A stretch of 64,000 nucleotides of DNA from Betaproteobacteria bacterium UBA1934 (GTDB lineage: Bacteria; Pseudomonadota; Gammaproteobacteria; Burkholderiales; Rhodocyclaceae), in assembly GCA_002337055.1 (NCBI GenBank), contig DDFG01000005.1, positions 892,222 through 956,221 on the forward strand, written 5' to 3'. The notes under the pieces were generated by a model that was not told the DNA's origin, made no database searches, and saw only the letters and a program-made list of their open reading frames with translations. Shown piece by piece: positions 49,784 to 58,793 of the stretch (positions are counted from its first letter, which is position 1; each line of letters begins with the position of its first letter). A program made the position numbers and the translations under genes.

Positions 49784-50380
49784 TTACTCCTTCTTGGCGA
49801 GGTTCGCTTCGACGCCGGCCTTGGCCAGTTCGGAGCGCACTTTGTTGGCTTCGTCCATCTTGGTAAATGGCCCGAGGCGGACACGATAAAAGGTTTTGTC
49901 CTGCACCATCACTTGCAGGACACTGGCTTCCATGCCCAATAACGCCAGTTTGGCGCGTTGGTTGTCTGCATCCTGCGCGACCGTGTAGGAACCGGCTTGG
50001 AGGAAGATCGGCTGTCTGGGCTCTTCCTTTTTGGGCTCGTCTTTCTTGGCCTCTTCCTTGCCGTCAGCCTTCTTGGCATCGGGCACGGCGTCGGCTTTGC
50101 CGGGCAGGATGTCGTAGAACTGAAAGCGCTTTTCCCCCACCGCATCGCCCGGCTTGCCGGGTAGTGGCAGCGGCTGGCCCGCCGGTGCGCTGGCGCCGGC
50201 AGGATGGGCCGTCGTGGCGGCCTCGGCTTTGGCGGCGGGTTTGGCAAAGGGAGAGCTGGCGCGGTTGATGTACCAGACGACTGCCGCAGCGATGCAGACG
50301 CCGAGCACGAGGCCGATGAACATGCCGAGCAGCGTGCCGCCACGGGCGGACTTTTTAGGGGTTTTCTGGTTGCGCGCCAT
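49784..50380 (-). CDS. SPOR-domain (FtsN-like) membrane protein
   Basis: 198 residues. A basic cytosolic N-terminus (ARNQKTPKKSARG), one membrane helix (about 17-40), a charged Lys/Glu/Pro linker (about 45-120) and a C-terminal SPOR domain (about 123-195, QPIFLQAGSYTVAQDADNQ to VRLGPFTKMDEANKV). The layout is that of FtsN-type division proteins that bind denuded septal glycan, but it lacks the extended FtsN N-terminal essential segment that I could recognise. It lies 9 bases after argS, a common pairing in betaproteobacteria. Confidence 0.88.
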   Translation of the reverse strand: MARNQKTPKKSARGGTLLGMFIGLVLGVCIAAAVVWYINRASSPFAKPAAKAEAATTAHPAGASAPAGQPLPLPGKPGDAVGEKRFQFYDILPGKADAVPDAKKADGKEEAKKDEPKKEEPRQPIFLQAGSYTVAQDADNQRAKLALLGMEASVLQVMVQDKTFYRVRLGPFTKMDEANKVRSELAKAGVEANLAKKE

Positions 50381-50389
50381 GAACGCTCC

Positions 50390-52156
50390 TTACATGCTGG
50401 TGGGGCAGGATACCCCGAGAATGGCCATCCCGTTCCGGATGATCTGGCGAACGGCTGCTGCCATCGCGACACGGGCGAGGCGCAGGCCGGCGTCGTCGAC
50501 CAGCATGCGTTCGGCGTTGTACCAGGTGTGGAAATCGGCCGCCAGATCCTTCAGGTAGAACGCGATCTGGTGCGGCGCCAGATCGCGCGCGGCGGCCTCG
50601 ATCACCTCGGGGAATTCGCCCAGCCGGCTGGCTAGCGCCAGCTCGCGCGGGCTGTCGAGCAAGGCGAGATCGGCGCCCGCCAGTTCGGCCTCGTCGCCGC
50701 CCCACTGCGCCAGCACCGAGCAGACACGGGCATGTGCATACTGGATGTAATAGACCGGGTTTTCGTTGGTCTGGCTCTTGGCCAGATCGAGATCGAAATC
50801 GAGGTGCTGGTCGGACTTCCGCAGTGCGTAGAAGAACCGGCAGGCATCGTTGCCGACCTCGCCGCGCAGCTCGCGCAGGGTGACGAACTCGCCGGAACGT
50901 GTCGACATCGAGGCTTTCTGGCCGTTGCGATAGAGCACCGCGAACTGGACTAGCGCCACTTGCAGCTTGTCCGGGTCGAGGTCGAGCGCGGCCAGCGCGC
51001 CTTTCACACGCGGGATGTAGCCGTGGTGATCGGCGCCCCAGATGTTGATGACCTTGTCGAAACCACGCTCGTACTTGTTCAGGTGGTAGGCGATGTCGGA
51101 GGCGAAGTAGGTGTAGAGACCGTTTTCACGCTGGACGACGCGGTCTTTCTCGTCGCCAAAGACTGTCGAGCGGAACCACTTGGCGCCGGCCTGCACATAA
51201 AGGTGGCCCTTCTGTTCAAGCAATTCGACGGCGCGGGCGACCAGTCCGGTGTCGAACAGCGATTTTTCGGAGAACCAGACGTCGAAATGGACGCCGAATT
51301 CTTCCAGATCGTTGCGACCGTCCGCCAGTTGCTCAGCCAGTGCGTGCTGATGGACATAGGCCCAGTCGGGGCCGAGCAGGGTTTTGGCGTTGGCGATCAG
51401 CGCATCGAGATGGTCCTCGCGCTGTTTCTTGGCCTCGTCGTCGGCGCGGGTCGGCTCCGGCAGGCCGGGCGTCCCGGCCAGGACGGCCTCGGCCGGGCGG
51501 ACATATTGGTCGCCGTGCGCGATCGTCATTTGTCTGGCCATGTCGCGCACATAGTCGCCCTGGTAGCCGTTGGGCGGGAAGGCGATGCCGGTGACGCCCT
51601 GCTGGTCGAGATAGCGCAGCCAGGTCGATACTGCGAGGATGTCCATCTGGCGGCCGGCGTCATTGACGTAGTACTCGCGCGTCACATCCCAGCCTGCGAA
51701 GGCGAGCAGCGCCGCGAGCGAGGCGCCATAGGCGGCGCCGCGGCCATGGCCGACGTGAAGCGGACCGGTCGGGTTGGCCGACACGAATTCGACCTGGACT
51801 TTCTGGTTGCCGCCGGCCCGCGAGCGCCCGTATTCATCGCCGACCGCGAGCACGGTGGAGACCGTGGCCGTTTTGGCGCCAGTATCGAGACGGAAATTGA
51901 TGAAACCGGCACCGGCGATTTCGGCGGCGGTGACCAGCGGAGAGGGCGGCAGTTCGTTGACCAGCCGCTGGGCAATGTCGCGCGGATTCTTTTTCAGGGT
52001 TCGCGCCAGTTGCATGGCCAGATTGGTGGCGAAGTCGCCATGCGACGGATCGCGCGGGCGTTCAAGCAGGATGGGTGTCCCGGCGGCTTCGGGAGCCACG
52101 CTGGACAAGGCTTGCTGGAGGAGCGCGGTCAGCTCGGATTTGACGTCTTGGGCCAT
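50390..52156 (-). CDS. argS: Arginyl-tRNA synthetase
   Basis: 588 residues of a class I synthetase. The HIGH-type motif is HVGHGRGAAYG in the N-terminal third. The KMSKS-equivalent is ASMSTRSGEFVTL, and the ArgRS-specific N-terminal ADD1 domain (MAQDVKSELTALLQQAL) and C-terminal DALR anticodon domain (ARVCSVLAQW to AVRQIIRNGMAILGV) flank it. First gene of the unit argS-SPOR-dsbA-SDR-thiS-thiG-trmB. Confidence 0.97.
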   Translation of the reverse strand: MAQDVKSELTALLQQALSSVAPEAAGTPILLERPRDPSHGDFATNLAMQLARTLKKNPRDIAQRLVNELPPSPLVTAAEIAGAGFINFRLDTGAKTATVSTVLAVGDEYGRSRAGGNQKVQVEFVSANPTGPLHVGHGRGAAYGASLAALLAFAGWDVTREYYVNDAGRQMDILAVSTWLRYLDQQGVTGIAFPPNGYQGDYVRDMARQMTIAHGDQYVRPAEAVLAGTPGLPEPTRADDEAKKQREDHLDALIANAKTLLGPDWAYVHQHALAEQLADGRNDLEEFGVHFDVWFSEKSLFDTGLVARAVELLEQKGHLYVQAGAKWFRSTVFGDEKDRVVQRENGLYTYFASDIAYHLNKYERGFDKVINIWGADHHGYIPRVKGALAALDLDPDKLQVALVQFAVLYRNGQKASMSTRSGEFVTLRELRGEVGNDACRFFYALRKSDQHLDFDLDLAKSQTNENPVYYIQYAHARVCSVLAQWGGDEAELAGADLALLDSPRELALASRLGEFPEVIEAAARDLAPHQIAFYLKDLAADFHTWYNAERMLVDDAGLRLARVAMAAAVRQIIRNGMAILGVSCPTSM

Positions 52157-52204
52157 GAGTGTTTCGGCAAGTAAAAGCTTGATTATACGGGATGGACGAC
52201 CGGC

Positions 52205-53092
52205 TCAGGATTCCTGCCCGACCTTCGACCGGAAAAGCGGCAACAGCTGCACCGCCAGCACGCTGACCAGGATCAGCGCGCACCCAGCCACGGCGGCCGT
52301 ACTCAGTCGCTCGTCCAGCAGCCAGGCGCCGAACACGGCGGCGAACACCGTTTCGCTCGAGAGGATGATGGCGGCGTCGGCCGGTGGCGTATGGCGTTGT
52401 CCAACAACTTGGCCGGTGAAGGCGATGCCGACCGAGAGCAAGCCAGTGTAGAGAATCGCCCCGCCGGCAGCCCTAAAGGGCGCGAGAGAAAGCGGTTCGA
52501 GTGCCAAGGCGGCGATCAGGCCGGCGATGCCGACCACGACGAATTGCCCGCAGGCGACCGTGAACGGGGCCGCGAGGCGATCGGCGACACGGCCGATATA
52601 CAGCACATGTAGGGCCCAGAACAGCGCGCTGGCAATGACCCAGAGGTCGCCGACGTTGATGTCGACGCGCCCGGCGCCGGTCAGCAGCCAGGTTCCGATC
52701 AGGCAAGCTAGGCTGGCCGGCCAGATCGACCAGTGCGGCGTTTCGCGCTGGACCGGGCGCATCAGGAGCGGAACCAGCGGCACATAGAGGGCCGTCAGGA
52801 AACCCGCGTTCGTCACCGTGGTGGCGGCGATGCCGATCTGCTGAAAGGCGGCGCCCATGAAAAGCAGGCCACCGAGGCCGAGAATCATGCCGAGATCGCG
52901 TTTTTGCAGCGGGGGCGCGTGGCGACGTTCGCGCCAGGCCAGCGGCAGCACGACCAGGGCGCCGAGCAGAAAGCGGGCGCCGGTGAAGGCATAGGGTCCG
53001 ATGCTGGCCATGCCGAGACTCTGCGCGACAAAGGCCGACCCCCAGATCAGGGCGACGAGCAGCAAAAGGGAATCGGCTTGCAGGCGGGTCAT
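52205..53092 (-). CDS. EamA/DMT superfamily transporter
   Basis: 295 residues from the ATG at 53092 (MTRLQADSLLLLVALIWGSAFVAQ); an ATG 14 codons upstream is less likely. Ten membrane helices form two EamA repeats (GASFVAQ-like ALIWGSAFVAQSL in the first, ILSSETVFAAVFGAWLLDERL in the second). It is an exporter of small metabolites with unknown substrate. It stands alone between argS and the divergent ubiB. Confidence 0.88.
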   Translation of the reverse strand: MTRLQADSLLLLVALIWGSAFVAQSLGMASIGPYAFTGARFLLGALVVLPLAWRERRHAPPLQKRDLGMILGLGGLLFMGAAFQQIGIAATTVTNAGFLTALYVPLVPLLMRPVQRETPHWSIWPASLACLIGTWLLTGAGRVDINVGDLWVIASALFWALHVLYIGRVADRLAAPFTVACGQFVVVGIAGLIAALALEPLSLAPFRAAGGAILYTGLLSVGIAFTGQVVGQRHTPPADAAIILSSETVFAAVFGAWLLDERLSTAAVAGCALILVSVLAVQLLPLFRSKVGQES

Positions 53093-53292
53093 GCGGGGCG
53101 GGGTTGGGGTCAGGGGCCGCGAGTTGCGCACCATAGCGCAACCCGAAGGCGATGCAAAGACCTGGTCGGCGAGAACGCCTGGGACGAAACGGTGCCGGTG
53201 GGCGCGCCGACGGAAGGCGCGAACCGCCGAAAGCCCTTTCCCCGAATGCCCGCTTCCGCGTATATTCGACCTTTTACGCTCTCCGCCCCGCC

Positions 53293-54813
53293 GTGCGCCT
53301 GTTCCGCCTGCTCAAAATCGCCGCCATCGCCAGCCGTTATGGCCTTGACGAAATGGTGCTCGAACACGAGCCGACCGGGACGCTGGTGCGCGTCGCCAAT
53401 GCCGTGCAGTTCTGGCGCAAGCTGGAGGCACCGCGGGCCGTCCGCCTGCGCCAGGCGCTGGAAGCGCTGGGGCCGATCTTCGTCAAGTTCGGGCAGGTGC
53501 TTTCGACCCGTCGCGACCTGCTGCCGGCCGATATCGCCGACGAACTGGCCAGGCTGCAAGACCGCGTCCCCCCGTTCGAGTCGCATCTGGCGCTGAAAGA
53601 GATCGAGAAAGCCTACGGCCGCCCGGCCGAGCAGGTGTTCGCCGAATTCAACCCTGTGCCGGTCGCCTCAGCCTCCATCGCGCAGGTGCACTTCGCCCGT
53701 TTGCCGAACGGCACCGAAGTGGCGGTCAAGATCCTGCGTCCCAACATGCGGCCGGTGATCGCGCACGACCTCGCGCTGCTCGATTCCTTCGCTCTGCTGC
53801 TGGAAAAGCTGTGGTCGGACGGCAAGCGCCTGAAACCGCGCGAAGTCGTCGCCGAATTCGCCAAGTACGTCTACGACGAACTGGACCTGATGCGCGAGGC
53901 CGCGAACGCCTCGCAGTTGCGGCGCAATTTCGCCGACTCGAACCTGCTGATCGTGCCGGAAGTGCACTGGGACTGGTGCACCACGACCGTGATGGTCATG
54001 GAACGCATGCACGGCACGCCCATCTCGCACATCGCGGCCTTGAAAACGCAGGGCGTCGACCTGAAAAAACTCTCGGCGGCGGGGGTCGAAATCTTCTTCA
54101 CCCAGGTCTTCCGAGACGGCTTTTTTCACGCCGACATGCATCCCGGCAATATTTTCGTGGCGGCGGACGGTCGCTACATCGCCCTCGATTTCGGTATCGT
54201 GGCGACGCTGACCGATAAAGACAAAAACTATCTGGCGCAGAACTTTCTCGGGTTCTTCAACCGCGATTACAAGCGGGTGGCCGAAATCCACATCGAGAGC
54301 GGCTGGGCGCCGCGCGATACCCGGCCGGACGAATTCGAGGCGGCGATCCGTGCCGTCTGCGAGCCGATTTTCGACCGGCCGCTGAAGGAGATTTCCTTCG
54401 GTCGCGTGCTGCTACGCTTGTTCCAGACCTCGCGCCGTTTCAATGTCGAAATCCAGCCGCAACTGGTGATGCTGCAAAAAACGTTTCTCAATGTGGAAGG
54501 CCTCGGTCGTCAGCTCGACCCCGACCTCGATCTCTGGCAAACAGCCAAGCCTTATCTGGAACGCTGGATGAGCGAGCAGGTCGGCTGGCGGGGAATAAAG
54601 AAAGCGATCGAGCGTGAGGCGCCCTACTGGGCCCACCATTTGCCGGCAGTGCCCCGCCTGCTGCATCAGGCGCTCGAACGACCGGCGCAGGCCGATTTGA
54701 GGCCCCAACTGGACAGACTGCTGGCCGAACAGCAGAAACAGAACCGGTTACTGGGCCTCGTCGCCATTCTGCTCGCGGCGATTGCGGGCATTCTGGCCGT
54801 TCAGCTCGGGTAA
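53293..54813 (+). CDS. ubiB: UbiB, ubiquinone biosynthesis regulatory protein kinase-like
   Basis: 506 residues from a GTG at 53293 (VRLFRLLKIAAIASRYGLDE, the family N-terminus). Atypical-kinase motifs: the KxGQ region FVKFGQVLSTRRDLLP, the Ala-rich loop SASIAQVHFARL, and the catalytic HADMHPGNIF and ALDFGIV. Two C-terminal membrane helices end the protein (LLGLVAILLAAIAGILAVQ). UbiB uses ATP to help extract or organise quinone precursors. A longer frame upstream adds 47 non-family residues. The 200-base gap before it holds only a weak -10 (TATATT near 53259). Confidence 0.93.
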   Translation: MRLFRLLKIAAIASRYGLDEMVLEHEPTGTLVRVANAVQFWRKLEAPRAVRLRQALEALGPIFVKFGQVLSTRRDLLPADIADELARLQDRVPPFESHLALKEIEKAYGRPAEQVFAEFNPVPVASASIAQVHFARLPNGTEVAVKILRPNMRPVIAHDLALLDSFALLLEKLWSDGKRLKPREVVAEFAKYVYDELDLMREAANASQLRRNFADSNLLIVPEVHWDWCTTTVMVMERMHGTPISHIAALKTQGVDLKKLSAAGVEIFFTQVFRDGFFHADMHPGNIFVAADGRYIALDFGIVATLTDKDKNYLAQNFLGFFNRDYKRVAEIHIESGWAPRDTRPDEFEAAIRAVCEPIFDRPLKEISFGRVLLRLFQTSRRFNVEIQPQLVMLQKTFLNVEGLGRQLDPDLDLWQTAKPYLERWMSEQVGWRGIKKAIEREAPYWAHHLPAVPRLLHQALERPAQADLRPQLDRLLAEQQKQNRLLGLVAILLAAIAGILAVQLG

Positions 54814-54828
54814 CGCGGGCGTTGGAGT

Positions 54829-56082
54829 TCAGACAACCGTCAGCAGCACGCTGACGATGCTGCCGCTGGACAGCGTGGCGAGCGTGCCGGAGACGAGCGT
54901 GCGCGGCGCCAGTTGCACGATTTCGTGGCGCCGCTCGGGCGCCATGGCGGTCATTCCGCCGATCAGGATGCCGAGGCTGCCCAGATTGGCGAATCCGCAC
55001 AGCGCGTAGGTCATGACAATGCGGCTGGTCGGCGACAACACGTCGGCCGGCAGATGCGCCAGGTCGATGTAGGCGATCAGCTCGTTGAGGATGGTCTTGG
55101 TGCCTAGCAGAGCGCCTGCCGCCGGTGCTTCCGCCCAGGGAATGCCGGCCATCCAGGCAAGTGGCGCCATTAGCCAGCCGAGTACCCTTTGCAGCGACCA
55201 AGGTGCGTCTCCCCAGGCCGGCAGCAGGCTCAGCACCTGATTGGCCAGCGCCACCAGCGATACCAGCACGATCAGCATGGCCACGATGTTGAGCAGCAGC
55301 CCCAGACCCTCGGCGGTGCCGCGCGTGATCGCTTCCATGCTGCTGCCGTCGATGCGGGGCAGCATGGCCGCCTTGCCGGTACGGGAGCCGTCGGGCGGCA
55401 CCATGATGACCGAAAAGACGATGGAGGCGGGGGCGCTGATGAAGGACGCCGCCAGCACATGACCCAGCGCGTCCGGCACGACCGGCCCGAGAATGGCGGC
55501 GTACAGGCCCATCACCGTGCCGGCGACGCCCGCCATGCCGGCCGACAGAATGATGAACATCTCACCGCGCGACAGGCTGCCGAGATAGGGTTTGATCAGT
55601 AAGGGCGCTTCCACCATGCCGACAAAGATGTTGGCCGCAGTGGAAATGCCGACGGCGCCGCCGACGCCCAGGGTTTTTTCCAGCACGGTCGACAACGCCT
55701 TGACCAGCAGCGGCAGGATGCGCCAGTGAAACAGCAGCGCCGCCAGAGCGGCAATGACCAGAACCAGCGGCAGCGCCCGGAATGCCAGCACGAAACTGGC
55801 GCCGGCGGCGGTCTCGGCATAGGGCAGCGGGCCGCCACCGAGAAATCCGAAGACCACGCGCGTGCCCGATTCGGTCGCCGCCTGGAGCGCCAGCAAACCG
55901 CGGTTCATGGCGGCGAAAAGCGCGCGTGCCGGCGGCAGGTTCAGAATGCTCCAGGCCAGTACCAGTTGCAGACAGATGCCGCCGATGATAGTCCGCCACG
56001 CCAGCACGCGCCGTTTTTCCGAAAACAGCCAGGCCAGCAGCAGAAAACCGGCATAGCCGACGATGCCTTGAAGGAGTGTCAT
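54829..56082 (-). CDS. nupC: CNT-family nucleoside transporter (NupC-like)
   Basis: 417 residues with about ten membrane helices. CNT signatures: LGVGGAVGISTAANIFVGMVEAPLLIKPYL in two segments (hairpin and transport site), GMAGVAGTVMGLYA, and the C-terminal YALCGFANLGSLGILIGGM. It is a Na+ or H+ coupled uptake system for nucleosides. It is encoded 92 bases downstream of the lrp-type gene on the same strand and may share its transcript. Confidence 0.92.
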   Translation of the reverse strand: MTLLQGIVGYAGFLLLAWLFSEKRRVLAWRTIIGGICLQLVLAWSILNLPPARALFAAMNRGLLALQAATESGTRVVFGFLGGGPLPYAETAAGASFVLAFRALPLVLVIAALAALLFHWRILPLLVKALSTVLEKTLGVGGAVGISTAANIFVGMVEAPLLIKPYLGSLSRGEMFIILSAGMAGVAGTVMGLYAAILGPVVPDALGHVLAASFISAPASIVFSVIMVPPDGSRTGKAAMLPRIDGSSMEAITRGTAEGLGLLLNIVAMLIVLVSLVALANQVLSLLPAWGDAPWSLQRVLGWLMAPLAWMAGIPWAEAPAAGALLGTKTILNELIAYIDLAHLPADVLSPTSRIVMTYALCGFANLGSLGILIGGMTAMAPERRHEIVQLAPRTLVSGTLATLSSGSIVSVLLTVV

Positions 56083-56174
56083 GGCGGGAATCCGTTGGAG
56101 TGGAGGGAGGGCGACTGCCGGACGGCATTATCCCGAACCCGGCACCGATCGCCAAGCCAGTGTGCGCGGTTCTG

Positions 56175-56594
56175 CTATTTCAGCGTCGACAGCAACAGGC
56201 TGGTTTCGGTGCTGGCGATGCCATCGAGCAGGCGGATGCGGCCGAGCACGCGGTCGAAAGATTGCAGGCTGTCGGCGCGCAGTTCGGCGACGATGTCCCA
56301 GCGGCCGTTGGTGCTGTGCAGGGCGCTCACTGCCGGGTCGCCGCGTAGCGCCTTCAGCACCTTCTCGCTGACATTGCCTTCGACAGCCACCGTCATCAGG
56401 GCGCGAATGCCCTGTTCCTGCTCCTGCGGTTTCAGTCGTACGGTGTAACCGACAATGATGCCCTGGGTCTCCAGCTTGTGCAGGCGGTTCTGCACCGTGC
56501 CGCGCGAAACTTTGAGGGTCTTAGCGAGCGAGGCAAGCGAGGCGCGCGCATCGTCACGCAGCAACGCAATCAGTTTGCGGTCGGTATCGTCCAT
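56175..56594 (-). CDS. Lrp/AsnC family transcriptional regulator
   Basis: 139 residues. An N-terminal winged helix-turn-helix (DDTDRKLIALLRDDARASLA, then LAKTLKVSRGTVQNRLHKLE) is followed by a RAM/AsnC ligand domain (about 65-135). It is divergent from ornithine cyclodeaminase, arginase and PutA across 131 bases with two dyads, so it is the likely local regulator of that pathway, with arginine, ornithine or proline as plausible effectors. That is inferred from position. Confidence 0.92.
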   Translation of the reverse strand: MDDTDRKLIALLRDDARASLASLAKTLKVSRGTVQNRLHKLETQGIIVGYTVRLKPQEQEQGIRALMTVAVEGNVSEKVLKALRGDPAVSALHSTNGRWDIVAELRADSLQSFDRVLGRIRLLDGIASTETSLLLSTLK

Positions 56595-56605
56595 TGGGTT
56601 TTCGA

Positions 56606-56676
56606 TTTGTACAAAACGTCAGTTAAGTTTAGCCAAATGCACAATTTTGTCCATAAATCTGGCAACTTATTGGCTA
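56606..56676. promoter_or_regulatory. Candidate Lrp-type operator region
   Basis: A perfect palindrome TTTGTACAAA (56606-56615) sits just upstream of the regulator's own start. A second inverted repeat, TAGCCAA (56630-56636) and TTGGCTA (56670-56676), spans an AT-rich core in the middle of the gap. Lrp-family proteins bind such spaced dyads. Both divergent promoters should lie here. Confidence 0.5.
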
Positions 56677-56697
56677 TTCATTCACGCGCCGCGTCGA

Positions 56698-56725
56698 GAT
56701 AATCCTCCCAAAAGGAGGACTTATC
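56698..56725 (+). promoter_or_regulatory. Hairpin masking the ocd ribosome binding site
   Basis: Left arm GATAA+TCCTCC (56698-56708) pairs with GGAGGA+TTATC (56714-56719 and 56721-56725), with one bulged C at 56720 and a 5-base loop CAAAA. The right arm contains the Shine-Dalgarno GGAGG and ends directly at the ATG at 56726. When folded, it would block ribosome binding, so translation of the arginine/proline operon may be controlled by RNA structure. Confidence 0.65.
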
Positions 56726-57817
56726 ATGGTCGACTATCTCGGCATACAGGAAGTGCAAACCCTGCTCGCCCGACTGGGGCCGGCCGCTTTCATGGGCGGA
56801 CTGGCGAGCGAAATCGAAGCTGATTTCCGCCGCTGGCCGTCGTTCGAGAAATCGCCCCGCCACGCCGTGCATTCCCCGGTGGGCGTGATCGAATTGATGC
56901 CGATCAGCGACGGACGTCATTACAGCTTCAAGTACGTCAACGGGCATCCTCGCAATACCGCCAACGGATTCATGACGGTGATGGCCTTTGGCGTACTGGC
57001 CGATGTCGAGACCGGCTATCCGTTGCTGCTGTCGGAGTTGACGTTGACCACCGCGCTTCGCACCGCCGCCATGTCGGCGCTGGCCGCGCAATGGCTGGCG
57101 ACGCCCGGTAGGCGCAGCATGGCTTTGATCGGCAACGGCGCGCAGAGCGAGTTTCAGGCGGTGGCCTTTCATCATCTGCTGGGCATCCGCGAACTGCGTC
57201 TGTACGACATCGACCGCGCCGCCACGGCCAAGCTGATTCGCAACCTGCGGGCGCTCGATCTGCCCGGATTGCGTATCTATGTCGCGGCCAGCACGGCGGA
57301 TGCTGTGCAGGGCGCCGATATCGTCACGACCGTGACGGCCGACAAGCGTAACGCCACCATTCTGACGCCGGAGATGATCGCACCCGGCATGCACCTCAAC
57401 GCGGTCGGCGGCGATTGCCCAGGCAAGACGGAACTGCATCCGGATATCCTGCGCCGGCCCGATGCCCGCGTCTTCGTCGAATACGAGACGCAGTCCCGCG
57501 TCGAGGGCGAGATCCAGCAAATGCCGGCCGATTTCACGGTGACCGAGTTTGCCGAAGTCGTCGCCGGACATCGGCCCGGCCGGCAGACGCCGGAGGAGGT
57601 GACGGTCTTCGATTCTGTCGGCTTCGCGCTGGAGGATTTCTCGGCGCTGCGTTATCTGTATAAACTATGCGCCCAACAGGGAATTCGCCGGCAGATTGAT
57701 CTGGTGCCGACGTTGACTGATCCCAAGGATCTGTTTGCCCTGCTTGCCGCGCCGCAGACCGCCGCCCTCCGGGCGGCAGACCGTCATCGAACCGTCGAGG
57801 AGTTGTCCGCCGCATGA
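56726..57817 (+). CDS. ocd: Ornithine cyclodeaminase
   Basis: 363 residues of the OCD/mu-crystallin family. It converts L-ornithine to L-proline and ammonia using NAD+ as a catalytic cofactor. Features: KYVNGHPRN near the substrate site, the Rossmann motif ALIGNGAQSEFQAVAF, and NAVGGDCPGKTELH. The N-terminal extension and length are those of true OCDs (about 350) rather than shorter ketimine reductases. A strong GGAGG site lies within a hairpin right before the ATG. The arginase gene starts inside its stop (ATGA). Confidence 0.93.
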   Translation: MVDYLGIQEVQTLLARLGPAAFMGGLASEIEADFRRWPSFEKSPRHAVHSPVGVIELMPISDGRHYSFKYVNGHPRNTANGFMTVMAFGVLADVETGYPLLLSELTLTTALRTAAMSALAAQWLATPGRRSMALIGNGAQSEFQAVAFHHLLGIRELRLYDIDRAATAKLIRNLRALDLPGLRIYVAASTADAVQGADIVTTVTADKRNATILTPEMIAPGMHLNAVGGDCPGKTELHPDILRRPDARVFVEYETQSRVEGEIQQMPADFTVTEFAEVVAGHRPGRQTPEEVTVFDSVGFALEDFSALRYLYKLCAQQGIRRQIDLVPTLTDPKDLFALLAAPQTAALRAADRHRTVEELSAA

Positions 57818-58770
57818 ACGTGCAGCCAGCCGATGTCCCCCTGCCCGATTCCGTCGCCAGCCTGATTGGCGCGCCCACCGACATTGGCGCCGGCACTCGC
57901 GGCGCCTCGATGGGGCCGGAAGCCTTGCGTGTCGCGGGGCTCAAGGCGGCCCTCGAAAGCCATGGCATGGCCGTGCGCGATCTGGGCAACCTGGCGGGGC
58001 CGACCAATCCCTGGCTGCCGCCGGTCGAGGGCTATCGCCATCTTGCGGAGGTCATCGCCTGGAACCAGGCGGTTCATGGCGCGGTATACGACGAACTGAC
58101 GGCCGGTCATCTGCCCATCCTGCTGGGGGGCGACCACTGTCTCGCCATCGGCTCGATCAGCGCCGTCGCCCGCCATTGCCGCCGCGTCGGCAAAAAATTG
58201 CGCATCCTCTGGCTGGACGCACACGCCGATTTCAATACCAGCGTGCTGACCCCCAGCGGCAATGTGCATGGCATGCCGATGGCCTGTCTGTGCGGCCACG
58301 GGCCAGAAGAACTGACCGGTTTGGGCGGCCAATGCCCGGCCATTCAGCCCCGATGGGTGCGCCAACTCGGCATCCGCAGCGTCGATCCGGGCGAAAAGCG
58401 TTTTGTGCACGAGCAGGGCCTGGAAGTCTTCGACATGCGCTACATCGACGAAATGGGCATCCGCCACGCGATGGAACTGGCGCTGGCGCTGCTTGACGAC
58501 CATACGCACCTGCACGTCAGCTTCGACGTCGATTTTCTCGACCCCGAGATCGCGCCGGGCGTCGGTACTACGGTGCCCGGCGGCCCGACCTACCGCGAAG
58601 CGCAGTTGTGCATGGAAATGATCGCCGATACCGGCCTGCTGGCTTCGCTCGACATCATGGAGCTGAATCCGGCGCTGGATGTACGCAACAAGACCGCCGA
58701 CTTGGCTGTCGACCTGATTGAATCGCTGTTCGGCAAAAGTACCCTGATGCGCGCGCGGCCCGCCCGCTGA
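57814..58770 (+). CDS. rocF: Arginase
   Basis: 318 residues. Manganese-binding motifs of the ureohydrolase family are complete: GGDHCLAIGS, DAHADFNT and SFDVDFLDPEIAPGVGT. It cleaves arginine to ornithine and urea. Agmatinase is possible in principle, but the TSVLTPSGNVHGMP loop and the adjacent ornithine cyclodeaminase favour arginase. No urease genes are in the window, so the fate of urea is open. Confidence 0.93.
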   Translation: MNVQPADVPLPDSVASLIGAPTDIGAGTRGASMGPEALRVAGLKAALESHGMAVRDLGNLAGPTNPWLPPVEGYRHLAEVIAWNQAVHGAVYDELTAGHLPILLGGDHCLAIGSISAVARHCRRVGKKLRILWLDAHADFNTSVLTPSGNVHGMPMACLCGHGPEELTGLGGQCPAIQPRWVRQLGIRSVDPGEKRFVHEQGLEVFDMRYIDEMGIRHAMELALALLDDHTHLHVSFDVDFLDPEIAPGVGTTVPGGPTYREAQLCMEMIADTGLLASLDIMELNPALDVRNKTADLAVDLIESLFGKSTLMRARPAR

Positions 58771-58793
58771 ACCGCACTCCCGAGGAGTCCGCT

